Positions 30,101 to 36,908 of a DNA stretch of 64,000 nt are shown one piece after another; position 1 is the first letter of the stretch; each line of letters opens with the position of its first letter. The DNA comes from Sulfurovum sp. (GTDB lineage Bacteria; Campylobacterota; Campylobacteria; Campylobacterales; Sulfurovaceae). The position numbers and the translations under genes are program-made. Below the pieces are notes generated by a model. It made no database searches and had not been told where the DNA came from. It saw nothing but the letters and a program-made list of their open reading frames with translations. The stretch is taken from the NCBI GenBank assembly GCA_026990595.1, contig JALXCZ010000035.1, forward strand, positions 1 to 64,000, given 5' to 3'.

Positions 30101-30375
30101 CTGAGTACATCCAGTACAGTAGAGCCGTATTTGGCTTTGTATTGGTCATTTACACGTTTATGGGGGTCAGTCAGGTTAAAACCGATTGTTTTTAATTTTT
30201 CCTCTACGAAAGCATTATACTTATCCTGTATATCGCCTTCAATTGTATAAAATACTGCCAGGGAATCTTTTTCAGATGCAGCTGTTGTATTTATCGTCTG
30301 TGGTATTGTCGCCAAAAGCAGTGAGGGAATAAAGAGAAGCAAACTATGAAGAATGATTTTTTTCAGGGTGTGCAT
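27196..30375 (-). CDS. Large exported protein with two DUF302-like repeats and a C-terminal module
   Basis: A 1059-aa protein of unknown function with a signal peptide (residues 1-22). Residues 37-336 and 373-676 are two near-identical repeats. Each contains an internal segment (LCHLEFSYNMF, then GLFAPCTMYMY and a basic, strand-rich stretch) that matches the DUF302 pattern of a Cys, a short helix and a GxxxPC strand. A Lys/Pro/Thr-rich linker (about 680-815) leads to a C-terminal module (820-1059) that is homologous to the separate protein at 51613-52608. DUF302 function is unknown; a periplasmic binding role is plausible. It follows the 11-mer-repeat protein gene on the same strand. Confidence 0.75.
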   Translation of the reverse strand: MHTLKKIILHSLLLFIPSLLLATIPQTINTTAASEKDSLAVFYTIEGDIQDKYNAFVEEKLKTIGFNLTDPHKRVNDQYKAKYGSTVLDVLSFMPVVNDEAILPLLNIDPRIAGFGPFNMLITKKLDENKTHVGHLMPKVMLDILGIKDQEVREKFTATFKSLDALIEKDLGGEKSYIAVKKLPEKTMMNFEYEFEIPDDMEDFIDEFQNKFELAFIDKKYLIAGYHNFIDATDDAEDILEGYDAFWTYSLCHLEFSYNMFDNKDAHPEAGLFAPCTMYMYIKKGSNKLVVGMYRLHNWTDTLGITDAKRVALVEKLDKEIPEILTSLGMKAIANVNTLAQKETHESPTQTKVAATTNMPNIHAKVTNTAPKGTLALMYTLKGENVEKKYNKIIEEELKKINFKVTDPHLRVNDQYKKKYGSTVLDLLSFLSVANDKMILPLLNIDPRIASTAPFNMLIQKKLDEKVTHVGHLVPAAFLDMIGIKDQKVRDTFTASFAPLNAKLEEKFKENGIEYTKSYLPYKNLPQTRMMNFEYKFEIPDDLEDFIDEFQNKFELAFIGKQYLIAGYHNFMDATDNAEDILEGYDAFWTYSLCHLEFSYNMFDNKGAQPNAGLFAPCTMYMYIKKGSNKLVVGMLRLHNWSDTLDITDKKRVALVNKLDNEIPEILTSLGMKAITNVNPLKETPKALPKKESQKTPNPVKVALTPVKTASKQKQKSATQQHTATSPKRQKASKEKNASIKIETGGDTVEITIPTPPKVPSVIQVRTITNGEVNGDTRSIKFSKRVPPNYVPPEKRTQEAKPKNTDTNIGGVNKGKISAYLRGRFMDVKAAKAKLKEAGFEIVATTPVDKKGKLVSIVFTDKALIKMASKPNRGFMASLRLLVNKKDNHISITNPLYMAKAFMQQDFDEKKAKATLAKLTAVFTGMLNSKDMLKFQLLPKYQFMSGMPHYEEMTVVARGNDLLSKIKNNKKVVFSQKLENGATLIGVKLGKRTSKFTGRIGTNNAALLPYPVLIENGEAKILDPKYYISVMYPLLQMSEFMTIATVPGAVIKDCERVFK
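28348..28788 (-). repeat. Second copy of the internal 0.45-kb coding repeat
   Basis: This stretch encodes residues 530-676 of the 1059-aa protein and matches the DNA at 29368-29814 (residues 188-336) with long runs of identical bases, for instance around the GSNKLVVGM and YDAFWTYS segments. The weaker match extends to about 29259 and 30267. Confidence 0.8.
29368..29814 (-). repeat. First copy of the internal 0.45-kb coding repeat
   Basis: Encodes residues 188-336 of the 1059-aa protein. It is the partner of 28348-28788. The conservation at the DNA level suggests recent duplication or ongoing gene conversion within the gene. Confidence 0.8.
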
Positions 30376-30468
30376 GAGTATCCTTTTTCAATGAATATTA
30401 ATATACTAGGATAGCATAAAGTTTATATATTAAATAAATTAAAATTATGATTTTTAATCAATAGAAGT

Positions 30469-30500
30469 GAAAAGCTACCAAAAGTGACGGGCAGCTTTTC
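30469..30500 (-). terminator. Terminator of the 11-mer-repeat protein gene
   Basis: GAAAAGCTACC (30469-30479) pairs with GGCAGCTTTTC (30490-30500), one mismatch in eleven (a G-T wobble on one strand). It lies directly after the minus-strand gene ending at 30522 and ahead of the next minus-strand gene, which would then need its own promoter in 30376-30468. Confidence 0.55.
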
Positions 30501-30521
30501 GAAAGAAGAAGTGATTTTAAA

Positions 30522-31430
30522 TTATTTTTTAGCAGCTTCTTTTAGTTTAAGGTATTCATCGTACTCATCTTTTGAAAGTGTTCTGTCTCCAACATTGTCA
30601 GAGACATCTTTGACTGAATCTCTTGTATCATTTGAAATAGTCTTAGTTGAATCATTTGCATTGTCAGAAACATCTTTTACAGAATCTCTCGAATCGTTAG
30701 AGATTGTTTTGGTGGAATCATTGACATTATTCGATATTGTTTTAGTAGAATCATTTGCATTGTCTGACACATCCTTTACAGAATCTCTTGAGTCATTCGA
30801 GATAGTTTTAGTTGAGTCATTGACATTATCGGAAATGGTTTTAGTAGAGTCATCCATATCATTTGAAACTGTCTTTACAGAATCTCTTGAGTCATTCGAA
30901 ATTGTCTTAGTAGAGTCATTGACATTGTCGGAAACATCTTTCACTGAATCTCTTGAATCGTTGGAAACTGTTTTTACTGAATCTCTCGAGTCGTTAGAAA
31001 CGGTTTTTGTTGCATCGGTTACATCGTGAGAAACCGAAATGGCAGAATCTTTCATGTCTTTTGAAGCAATCGTGGTAGAGTCTTTAAGATCTTTTGTTGT
31101 ATTTGTAATGGAATCTTTTGTGTCTTCTGCAAGTTCAACAGTAGCATCTCTGGTATCTTTACTTGTTGATACTTCAGCAGTTTTAAGATCATCTGATACT
31201 TTTACCGCAGAATCTTTTGCATCTTTACTTACATTGGTTACGGTTCTTTCCGCACTTTTACTTGTTTCGACCGCACCATCTTTCATAGATTCCACAGAGT
31301 CTTTTGCATCTTTACTCATACTGATAGCAGCTTCTTTCATATCTTTGAACATGTCTCCGAAACTAAAATCTGCCTGAGCACTTGTAAACAGTGCAGCAGC
31401 AGCTACACATGATAGTAAGGTTTTTTTCAT
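30522..31430 (-). CDS. Exported 11-residue-repeat protein, LEA-like
   Basis: A 302-aa protein with a signal peptide (MKKTLLSCVAAAALFTSAQA) and then roughly two dozen tandem 11-residue units such as DSVKDVSDNAN and DSTKTISNDSR, rich in Asp, Ser, Lys, Thr and Val. Hydrophobic residues fall at positions 3, 6 and often 10 of each unit, a hendecad pattern that gives an amphipathic helix or right-handed coiled coil. Such 11-mers characterise group 3 LEA and related desiccation or envelope-stress proteins. The C-terminus (LSKDEYDEYLKLKEAAKK) is non-repetitive. Exact function is unknown. Confidence 0.7.
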   Translation of the reverse strand: MKKTLLSCVAAAALFTSAQADFSFGDMFKDMKEAAISMSKDAKDSVESMKDGAVETSKSAERTVTNVSKDAKDSAVKVSDDLKTAEVSTSKDTRDATVELAEDTKDSITNTTKDLKDSTTIASKDMKDSAISVSHDVTDATKTVSNDSRDSVKTVSNDSRDSVKDVSDNVNDSTKTISNDSRDSVKTVSNDMDDSTKTISDNVNDSTKTISNDSRDSVKDVSDNANDSTKTISNNVNDSTKTISNDSRDSVKDVSDNANDSTKTISNDTRDSVKDVSDNVGDRTLSKDEYDEYLKLKEAAKK

Positions 31431-31603
31431 CTTTTCATCCTTTGTATTTAATTAAGATAATCCAATCTTAGCACTAACTATTTGAAATAAAACTTAAATT
31501 ATATAAAAAAAAGTAATTATTCTTTATGATGATTATCAATGAAACTGTTTTATTAAAGTTAATTTGTTACAATGTGTTGATAATTATATAAAAGGAATGT
31601 ATT

Positions 31604-32014
31604 ATGAAAAGATTACTTATAGGCTTAACGGTTGCAGCAACATTCGCTTCAGCAGAGGGTTATTCGCAAGGTGACAGAATACTCGATATGCAAAAAATGG
31701 CACAGGCAATGCAGGATATACAGTCCGGATTGCTTTATAATAATGAAGATATTATCAAAGCCGGAACAAAGGTGCTCAAAGAGACGATCGTAAAGATACG
31801 TCCGATAGATTCGGAAGTGAACAATAAAGATATTTATGAAAAGTGGCTGCAAAATGATTTGAAAATGACCAATAAAATACAGAAAAAGATCAGAAAAAAA
31901 GCAGAAATAGTAGAAGATCGTTTTTCTACAGGAGATGCAGTACAGGCACTGCAGGCATATACAAAGATCATCGGTCAATGTATGAAATGTCATGTACGTT
32001 TAAGAAAGTGGTAG
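31604..32014 (+). CDS. Cytochrome c'-like (class II) periplasmic protein
   Basis: A 136-aa protein with a signal peptide (cleavage near residue 18) and a helical body. A single haem-binding CMKCH lies close to the C-terminus (QCMKCHVRLRKW), the placement typical of class II cytochromes c such as c' and c556, which form four-helix bundles. The fold assignment rests on length and motif position. It is followed at 48 nt by an efflux-type adaptor gene. Electron-transfer partner unknown. Confidence 0.7.
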   Translation: MKRLLIGLTVAATFASAEGYSQGDRILDMQKMAQAMQDIQSGLLYNNEDIIKAGTKVLKETIVKIRPIDSEVNNKDIYEKWLQNDLKMTNKIQKKIRKKAEIVEDRFSTGDAVQALQAYTKIIGQCMKCHVRLRKW

Positions 32015-32062
32015 TATAACTATATATGATAAAAAACAGAATTCAACACAGGAAACATTTGA

Positions 32063-32863
32063 ATGTTCAGATTTAAAAAAATAGTGACTGTCACATTTTT
32101 ACTCATGACATCATTGTGTGCAAGCAATATTACACTGACGGGTACGGTAGTTTCAGATGGTCAGAAAATGATCGGAAGCCGCTATATGGGATATGTGAAG
32201 AAAGTGTATGTGAAACTGGGGGATAAAGTAAAACGTGAGGATGATCTTTACGAAATGGAATCAGCAGAGTTTGATATTATGAAAACACAAGCCAATCTAA
32301 TGCTTGAACAGTCTCAAATCGCTTTGGAATATTGGAGAGATCGTCTTCACGCGATCAATAAAAAGAAAGAAAATGTAAAAAAGAAATTTGGTATGATGGG
32401 TTTTGACTGGGACGATTTAGAGAGTCAGGTTGAAAATATCAAAGCGATGTTCGAGTCAACCAAGATCATGGTCAAACATGCTGCAGAGCAGGTAAAGCAG
32501 ATGGCAGTGGTATTTAACTATCTGAAGATGAAAGCCCCGGCAGACGGTGTTGTGGTGCAGAAAAATATCAAAGTCGGTGATATGGTAATGCCTGGTATGC
32601 TTACGATCATGATCGTAGATACGGAACATCTTGAGATCGATGTTTCTCTCTCCGAAGGTATCATTGGTAAAGTAAGAGAAGGGATGAAGCTGGCGGTTGA
32701 GATCCCCTCTATAAAATACAGAACCGTTGGACGTATCAAAGCAATTATTCCTGATGCCAATCCTATGACACACAAAATTAAAATGCGTGTCAGTTTTGAT
32801 AAGGGTAATAAGAATATTTTCCCCGGAATGTATGCAAAAGTAGTCATTCCGAACAAGAATTGA
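32063..32863 (+). CDS. Orphan periplasmic adaptor (membrane fusion protein)
   Basis: A 266-aa paralogue of the adaptor at 22279-23076: both have VVSD-QKM--SRYMG-VK near the N-terminus, a lipoyl-type MKAPADGVVVQ segment and a shared C-terminal IIPDANPMTHKIK and FPGMYAKV barrel part. A signal peptide is present. No permease or TolC gene is adjacent; the neighbours are a cytochrome c'-like gene and an oxidoreductase. It may serve the split RND pump 6 kb away or act with another transporter. Confidence 0.82.
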   Translation: MFRFKKIVTVTFLLMTSLCASNITLTGTVVSDGQKMIGSRYMGYVKKVYVKLGDKVKREDDLYEMESAEFDIMKTQANLMLEQSQIALEYWRDRLHAINKKKENVKKKFGMMGFDWDDLESQVENIKAMFESTKIMVKHAAEQVKQMAVVFNYLKMKAPADGVVVQKNIKVGDMVMPGMLTIMIVDTEHLEIDVSLSEGIIGKVREGMKLAVEIPSIKYRTVGRIKAIIPDANPMTHKIKMRVSFDKGNKNIFPGMYAKVVIPNKN

Positions 32864-32937
32864 GTTTTTTTGCATTTTCTATAGATTTGTATTCCTAAAG
32901 ATGATAAAATAATTTATATCATCTCAAAGGAAAAGTC

Positions 32938-33900
32938 ATGGAAAATGTTTACGACCTGATTATTATAGGTGGAGGACCCGGAGGTATCGGGGCTGCGGTA
33001 GAAGCAAAAGTACTTGGGCTTGACAAAGTACTCATGATCGAAAAAACGGACAACCACTCCTATACGATCCGAAAATTTTACAAAGATCAAAAACGTGTCG
33101 ATAAGGATTGGCAGGGTCAGGAAGTAGAACTGGAAGGTAATGTTGCTTTTGTTGACGGTACCAAAGAGAGTACGTTGGACTACTTTGATAAGCTTTTGGA
33201 TAATGAAGTGATAGAAGCACGTTTCAACTGTGCCGTTGAGAAGGTTGAAAAAGAAAATGATATTTTTCTTGTAAGCTCAGGCTGCGGAGTGGATAAGGCT
33301 AAAAATATCATTGTCAGTATCGGACGTATGGGCAAACCGAATAAACCTTCCTATAAAATCCCACCTTCCATCAGAACCCAAGTGAATTTCAATTTGGATA
33401 AATGCAGCAATGGAGAAAAGATTCTGGTTGTAGGTGGTGGTGATTCTGCTGTTGAGTATGCCTGTGAACTCAGCCAGACCAATGAAGTGACACTGAACTA
33501 CAGAAGAGATGAACTTACACGACCCAATCCGACCAATCAGGAGATGATCGCCAGGTATGCAGAAGATGATGCAGTACGATTAAAACTTGGCGTAGATATA
33601 GAGAGTTTGGAGAGTGAGCATGGACAGATCAAGGTGAATTTTACCGATGGCGCAGAATTCTATGACAGGATCATCTATGCAATCGGTGGTACGACACCGA
33701 AAGATTTCTTGAAGAGTTGCGGTATCACCCTCGATGATACGGGTGAACCTATTTTTGATGAGAATTATGAGAGTGAGGTCAAAGGACTTTATATTGCAGG
33801 AGATATCGCGTTTAAGAGTGGCGGGAGTATAGCCATTGCACTCAATCACGGATATCGTATTGTGACACATATACTAAAGGGCACCTCTAACAATAGGTGA
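32938..33900 (+). CDS. FAD/NAD(P)-binding oxidoreductase, thioredoxin-reductase-like
   Basis: A 320-aa flavoprotein: FAD-binding IIGGGPGGIGAAVEA at residue 8, NAD(P)-binding ILVVGGGDSAVEYA near residue 163, and C-terminal YIAGDIAFKSGGSIAIALNHG. It lacks the redox CxxC of thioredoxin reductase and so resembles the YpdA or ferredoxin-NADP reductase-like group. AAAGGAAAAGTC precedes the ATG. The last six codons and the stop lie inside the left arm of a palindromic element (33879-34144), so the C-terminus (GTSNNR) is probably supplied by that element. Confidence 0.85.
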   Translation: MENVYDLIIIGGGPGGIGAAVEAKVLGLDKVLMIEKTDNHSYTIRKFYKDQKRVDKDWQGQEVELEGNVAFVDGTKESTLDYFDKLLDNEVIEARFNCAVEKVEKENDIFLVSSGCGVDKAKNIIVSIGRMGKPNKPSYKIPPSIRTQVNFNLDKCSNGEKILVVGGGDSAVEYACELSQTNEVTLNYRRDELTRPNPTNQEMIARYAEDDAVRLKLGVDIESLESEHGQIKVNFTDGAEFYDRIIYAIGGTTPKDFLKSCGITLDDTGEPIFDENYESEVKGLYIAGDIAFKSGGSIAIALNHGYRIVTHILKGTSNNR

Positions 33901-34144
33901 TACCCACAACATCACTAGCTCTTCTCTAGGCTAGGCACTCTTTTGCAACCCTAGCCGTAGCTAAGGTAAAAAAGAGTAACAACGCATAGAGGAAAGCTAG
34001 TGATGCCCGAAGGGTGGGCTTTGCAAACGCAATCTTGCACAAGATATTTACTTCGTCTTAGCTAAGGCTAGGACTCATAAATCTCTTGCACAATCTTACA
34101 TTTGCAAAGCCCATTGTGGGTATTACCTATTATTAGAGGTGACC
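33879..34144. mobile_element. 266-bp multi-arm palindromic element (MITE-like)
   Basis: The ends form a 28-bp inverted repeat with two mismatches (33882-33909 against 34114-34141). Inside are two further arms: CATCACTAGCT (33910-33920) with AGCTAGTGATG (33995-34005), and GGGCTTTGCAAA (34016-34027) with TTTGCAAAGCCC (34101-34112); smaller pairs such as ACTCTTTT/AAAAGAGT lie within the first arm. The sequence could fold into a cloverleaf-like RNA or DNA structure. A possible 4-5 bp target duplication, (C)TAAA, flanks it at 33875-33878 and 34145-34148. It has no ORF and covers the whole gap between the two genes. Confidence 0.65.
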
Positions 34145-34167
34145 TAAATAACAGATAGGAGATTATA

Positions 34168-34731
34168 ATGGCAAGTGTATTGATCCCTTTAGCAGAAGGA
34201 TTTGAAGAGCTTGAAGCGGTGGCACTCATTGATGTGATGCGTCGTGGTGGGATAGAGGTGAGAGTAGCCTATATAGAAGATGAACTGCATCACACAGGGG
34301 TGGTCACCGGTGCCAACGGCATTGGGATGCAGGCAGACACTTCGTTAAAAAATATCATCTCTGATGATTTTGATATGATGGTACTTCCCGGAGGTTGGGG
34401 CGGGACATATGCATTGGCTGAAAATGCACGTGTGCTGGAACTTCTTAAAGAATTTAAAGCCAACAAAGCGGTAGGTGCCATGTGTGCTGCACCGTATGCA
34501 TTGAAAAAAGCAGGAGTACTTGGTAACAACTATACCTGTTACCCAGGTGCCAAAGAGGAGATAGACCAACCGGGGTACAGAGATGACTTAAAAGTGGTGG
34601 AAGATGGAAATGTGATGACCTCCCAAGGACCAGGAACTGCTGTCTGCTTCGGTCTGGCTATTGTTAAACGCCTTGTGGGTGAAGAGAGTATGCAGACAGT
34701 TAAAGAAGGGATGCTTCTTAGTTATTGTTAA
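34168..34731 (+). CDS. DJ-1/PfpI family protein (YajL-type)
   Basis: A 187-aa DJ-1 superfamily protein: EGFEELEA near residue 10 holds the conserved Glu, and GAMCAAPYAL near residue 106 holds the reactive Cys at the nucleophile elbow. This is the DJ-1/YajL clade, which acts in protein protection or deglycation and oxidative stress (debated). Ribosome-binding site is GATAGGAG. The following small membrane protein gene begins 1 nt after its stop. Confidence 0.9.
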   Translation: MASVLIPLAEGFEELEAVALIDVMRRGGIEVRVAYIEDELHHTGVVTGANGIGMQADTSLKNIISDDFDMMVLPGGWGGTYALAENARVLELLKEFKANKAVGAMCAAPYALKKAGVLGNNYTCYPGAKEEIDQPGYRDDLKVVEDGNVMTSQGPGTAVCFGLAIVKRLVGEESMQTVKEGMLLSYC

Positions 34732-34732
34732 G

Positions 34733-35056
34733 ATGAGAGAAAAAATAAAAGATATTCAAGCACATATTGAAAACGACCCTAAACTTAAAGAAGCAGTTGC
34801 ACGTATAAAGCCCAAAAGGAATTTTTGGGGTATTGCAGGGGTGATACTTTTCTTCTTTGTTCCAGAATTAGTGACTTACATCTGGCAGGATGAGCTTGTT
34901 TCATGGTGTCATTTGCATAGTTTAACAGAACCCCTGGAGATGCAACGTTGGTTGTATACTAAACTTGAGGAAATGTTCCGCAATGGTGTAAGCTGGCTCA
35001 ATATCTCGATCGGTGTACTCCTGCTTATCTGGGTGTGGAGACCCAACAGATCCTAG
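34733..35056 (+). CDS. Small membrane protein of unknown function
   Basis: I do not recognise this 107-aa protein. ATG 34733, immediately after the DJ-1 stop, is preferred to an in-frame upstream TTG at 34661 inside that gene. A charged N-terminus (KIKDIQAHIENDPKLKEAVARIK) is followed by one helix (FWGIAGVILFFFVPELVTYIW), a loop, and a second helix near the C-terminus (SWLNISIGVLLLIWVW). Co-transcription with the DJ-1 gene is likely. Confidence 0.6.
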   Translation: MREKIKDIQAHIENDPKLKEAVARIKPKRNFWGIAGVILFFFVPELVTYIWQDELVSWCHLHSLTEPLEMQRWLYTKLEEMFRNGVSWLNISIGVLLLIWVWRPNRS

Positions 35057-35159
35057 TATATCCATCTTAAGGATACAATAGAAATACATCCGGGTAGTTG
35101 CACAGCAAATACACACATTTTTTCTATACTTTTCATAGCTTCTTATAAAAGGAGATGCT

Positions 35160-36908
35160 ATGAACACCCGTTTCAGACATTTCGGTGAGCTTTACACTTA
35201 CCTTGAAACACAACCTCCCAAAGAAGATTTTTTACATCATCGTATCGGTGCGGGATGGGAAACATTTTCCAAAGCAGAATTTCTTCTGACTATACGTTAT
35301 CTTACTTTGGCAAGTCATGAAAATGGCTGGAGAGACAAACAGGTAGCCATCGCAGTATCTCCTTCTCCCTACTGGCTCATGCTTGATTATGCGCTTATAC
35401 TCTCAGGCGCTGTAACCGTACCTCTTTTTACAAATATCTCTTCGAAAAATCTTCTTTTTGAATTCCTTGATGCCTATATCCATACCGCTTTTATAGAATC
35501 AAAAGAGCAGGAGAATATTATTCACAGGTCCGATAAGAGTATAGAGGTTATCTATCTTGGAGAACATAAGAGTGGCTACAGGGCATTTGGGGAACTGGTA
35601 AAAAAAGGCAAAGAGATCGACAAGGGCAATCCAAAGCTTTTTGAAGAACTGCTTTGCCGTATAGAAGAGAATGATCTAGCTACCATTGTCTATACTTCAG
35701 GAACATCCGGTACACCCAAAGGTGTGGAACTTACCCATAAGAATCTTATTTCACAGATACATGCCATAGAAAAGCAATACCATTTTGACAGAGAATCTGA
35801 TATTGCCTTTAGTTTTCTGCCTCTTGCACATATTTTTGAACGTACGATCATGCATTTTTATCTTTCTCAGGAGTTGCGTATCTATTTTGCAGATGATGTG
35901 AAAAATGTAGGTTTGCTGCTTAAAGAGGTGAATCCTACTGTAATGACAGTGGTTCCCCGACTGTTGGAAAAAGTTTTTTTCAAGATGAAACTTAAAGCAT
36001 TGGAGGGCAATATCGTCAAACAGCTTTTGGTTCGTCTGGCATTCTACCGGGCAACAACCAAGAACCCCGAAAGCACGAAGAATATGCTGGATAGAGGATT
36101 GGATGCTCTTGTCTATAAAAAACTGCGACAGGCACTGGGAAGCAGAATGCGTATGATGATAAGCGGCGGGGCAGCTTTGTCCGATATGCTTTACTGCTTC
36201 TACCTCAATATAGGTATTCCGCTTTACCAAGGGTACGGATTGACAGAATCCAGTCCTGTGATATGTGCCAATACCCCCAAAGCAAACAAAATAGGTACTT
36301 GTGGAAAAGCATTCCCCGGTGTGGAAGTTCAAATTAGCCAAGAGGGCGAACTGCTGGCACGGGGTGACAATATCATGAGGGGGTACCACAACAACAAGGA
36401 AGCGACTGATCAAGTCATAGATGCTGACGGATGGCTGCATACGGGTGACCTTGCAACGATAGATGAGGAAGGATTTATTACAATCACCGGACGTAAGAAG
36501 GAACTTTTAAAAACGTCTACGGGAGAGTATGTCTCTTCTGTCTATATAGAGCAAAAACTGGTCAGTAACGGATGGTTTGAACATGCACTTATTGTAGGAC
36601 ACGGCAGACCTTTTGTCGTGGCACTTTTGTTCGTGGATGCTGACTTTCTGGGACGTTTGGCCACCAAAATGAAAAGTACACCGAGAAAAGCACTTGAATC
36701 AGAGAAATTTCGAAAAATGACGGAAAAGTTTATTGCTAAATTCAATAAAAAACTGAACCATTGGGAAAAAGTACGTGATTTCAGAGTGCTGGCAGAACAT
36801 CCGACCATTGAAGCGGGTGAGCTTACCCCTTCCATGAAACTGGCAAAGAAACAGCTTATAGAACGTTACGGCTATGAGATAGATGAGATGTATAAGGATC
36901 ACCTATGA
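35160..36908 (+). CDS. Long-chain fatty-acid-CoA ligase (AMP-binding)
   Basis: Activates fatty acids to acyl-CoA with ATP. The 582-aa protein has the AMP-binding signature YTSGTSGTPKGVELTHKN near residue 178, GYGLTESSPV near residue 358 and HTGDLATIDEEGFITITGRKKE near residue 427, with the catalytic Lys region close to the C-terminus. It belongs to the FadD15-like long-chain group. AAAAGGAG precedes the ATG. Its last codons overlap the thiolase gene start, so it leads a beta-oxidation operon. Confidence 0.92.
   Translation: MNTRFRHFGELYTYLETQPPKEDFLHHRIGAGWETFSKAEFLLTIRYLTLASHENGWRDKQVAIAVSPSPYWLMLDYALILSGAVTVPLFTNISSKNLLFEFLDAYIHTAFIESKEQENIIHRSDKSIEVIYLGEHKSGYRAFGELVKKGKEIDKGNPKLFEELLCRIEENDLATIVYTSGTSGTPKGVELTHKNLISQIHAIEKQYHFDRESDIAFSFLPLAHIFERTIMHFYLSQELRIYFADDVKNVGLLLKEVNPTVMTVVPRLLEKVFFKMKLKALEGNIVKQLLVRLAFYRATTKNPESTKNMLDRGLDALVYKKLRQALGSRMRMMISGGAALSDMLYCFYLNIGIPLYQGYGLTESSPVICANTPKANKIGTCGKAFPGVEVQISQEGELLARGDNIMRGYHNNKEATDQVIDADGWLHTGDLATIDEEGFITITGRKKELLKTSTGEYVSSVYIEQKLVSNGWFEHALIVGHGRPFVVALLFVDADFLGRLATKMKSTPRKALESEKFRKMTEKFIAKFNKKLNHWEKVRDFRVLAEHPTIEAGELTPSMKLAKKQLIERYGYEIDEMYKDHL

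Noticed and set aside
30600-31030. CRISPR-like regular repeats with 33-bp spacing
   Set aside because: The repeats are contiguous codons of the hendecad protein, with no unrelated spacers and no cas genes nearby.
30484-31377. Long plus-strand open frames rich in Ser, Leu and Val opposite the 11-mer-repeat gene
   Set aside because: They are the antisense of a low-complexity repeat gene, lack ribosome-binding sites and signal peptides, and the minus-strand frame explains the sequence better.
33901-34167. tRNA or riboswitch in the highly structured gap
   Set aside because: The folding arms are symmetrical inverted repeats at the scale of a mobile palindromic element; no tRNA T-arm, CCA end or known riboswitch core was seen.
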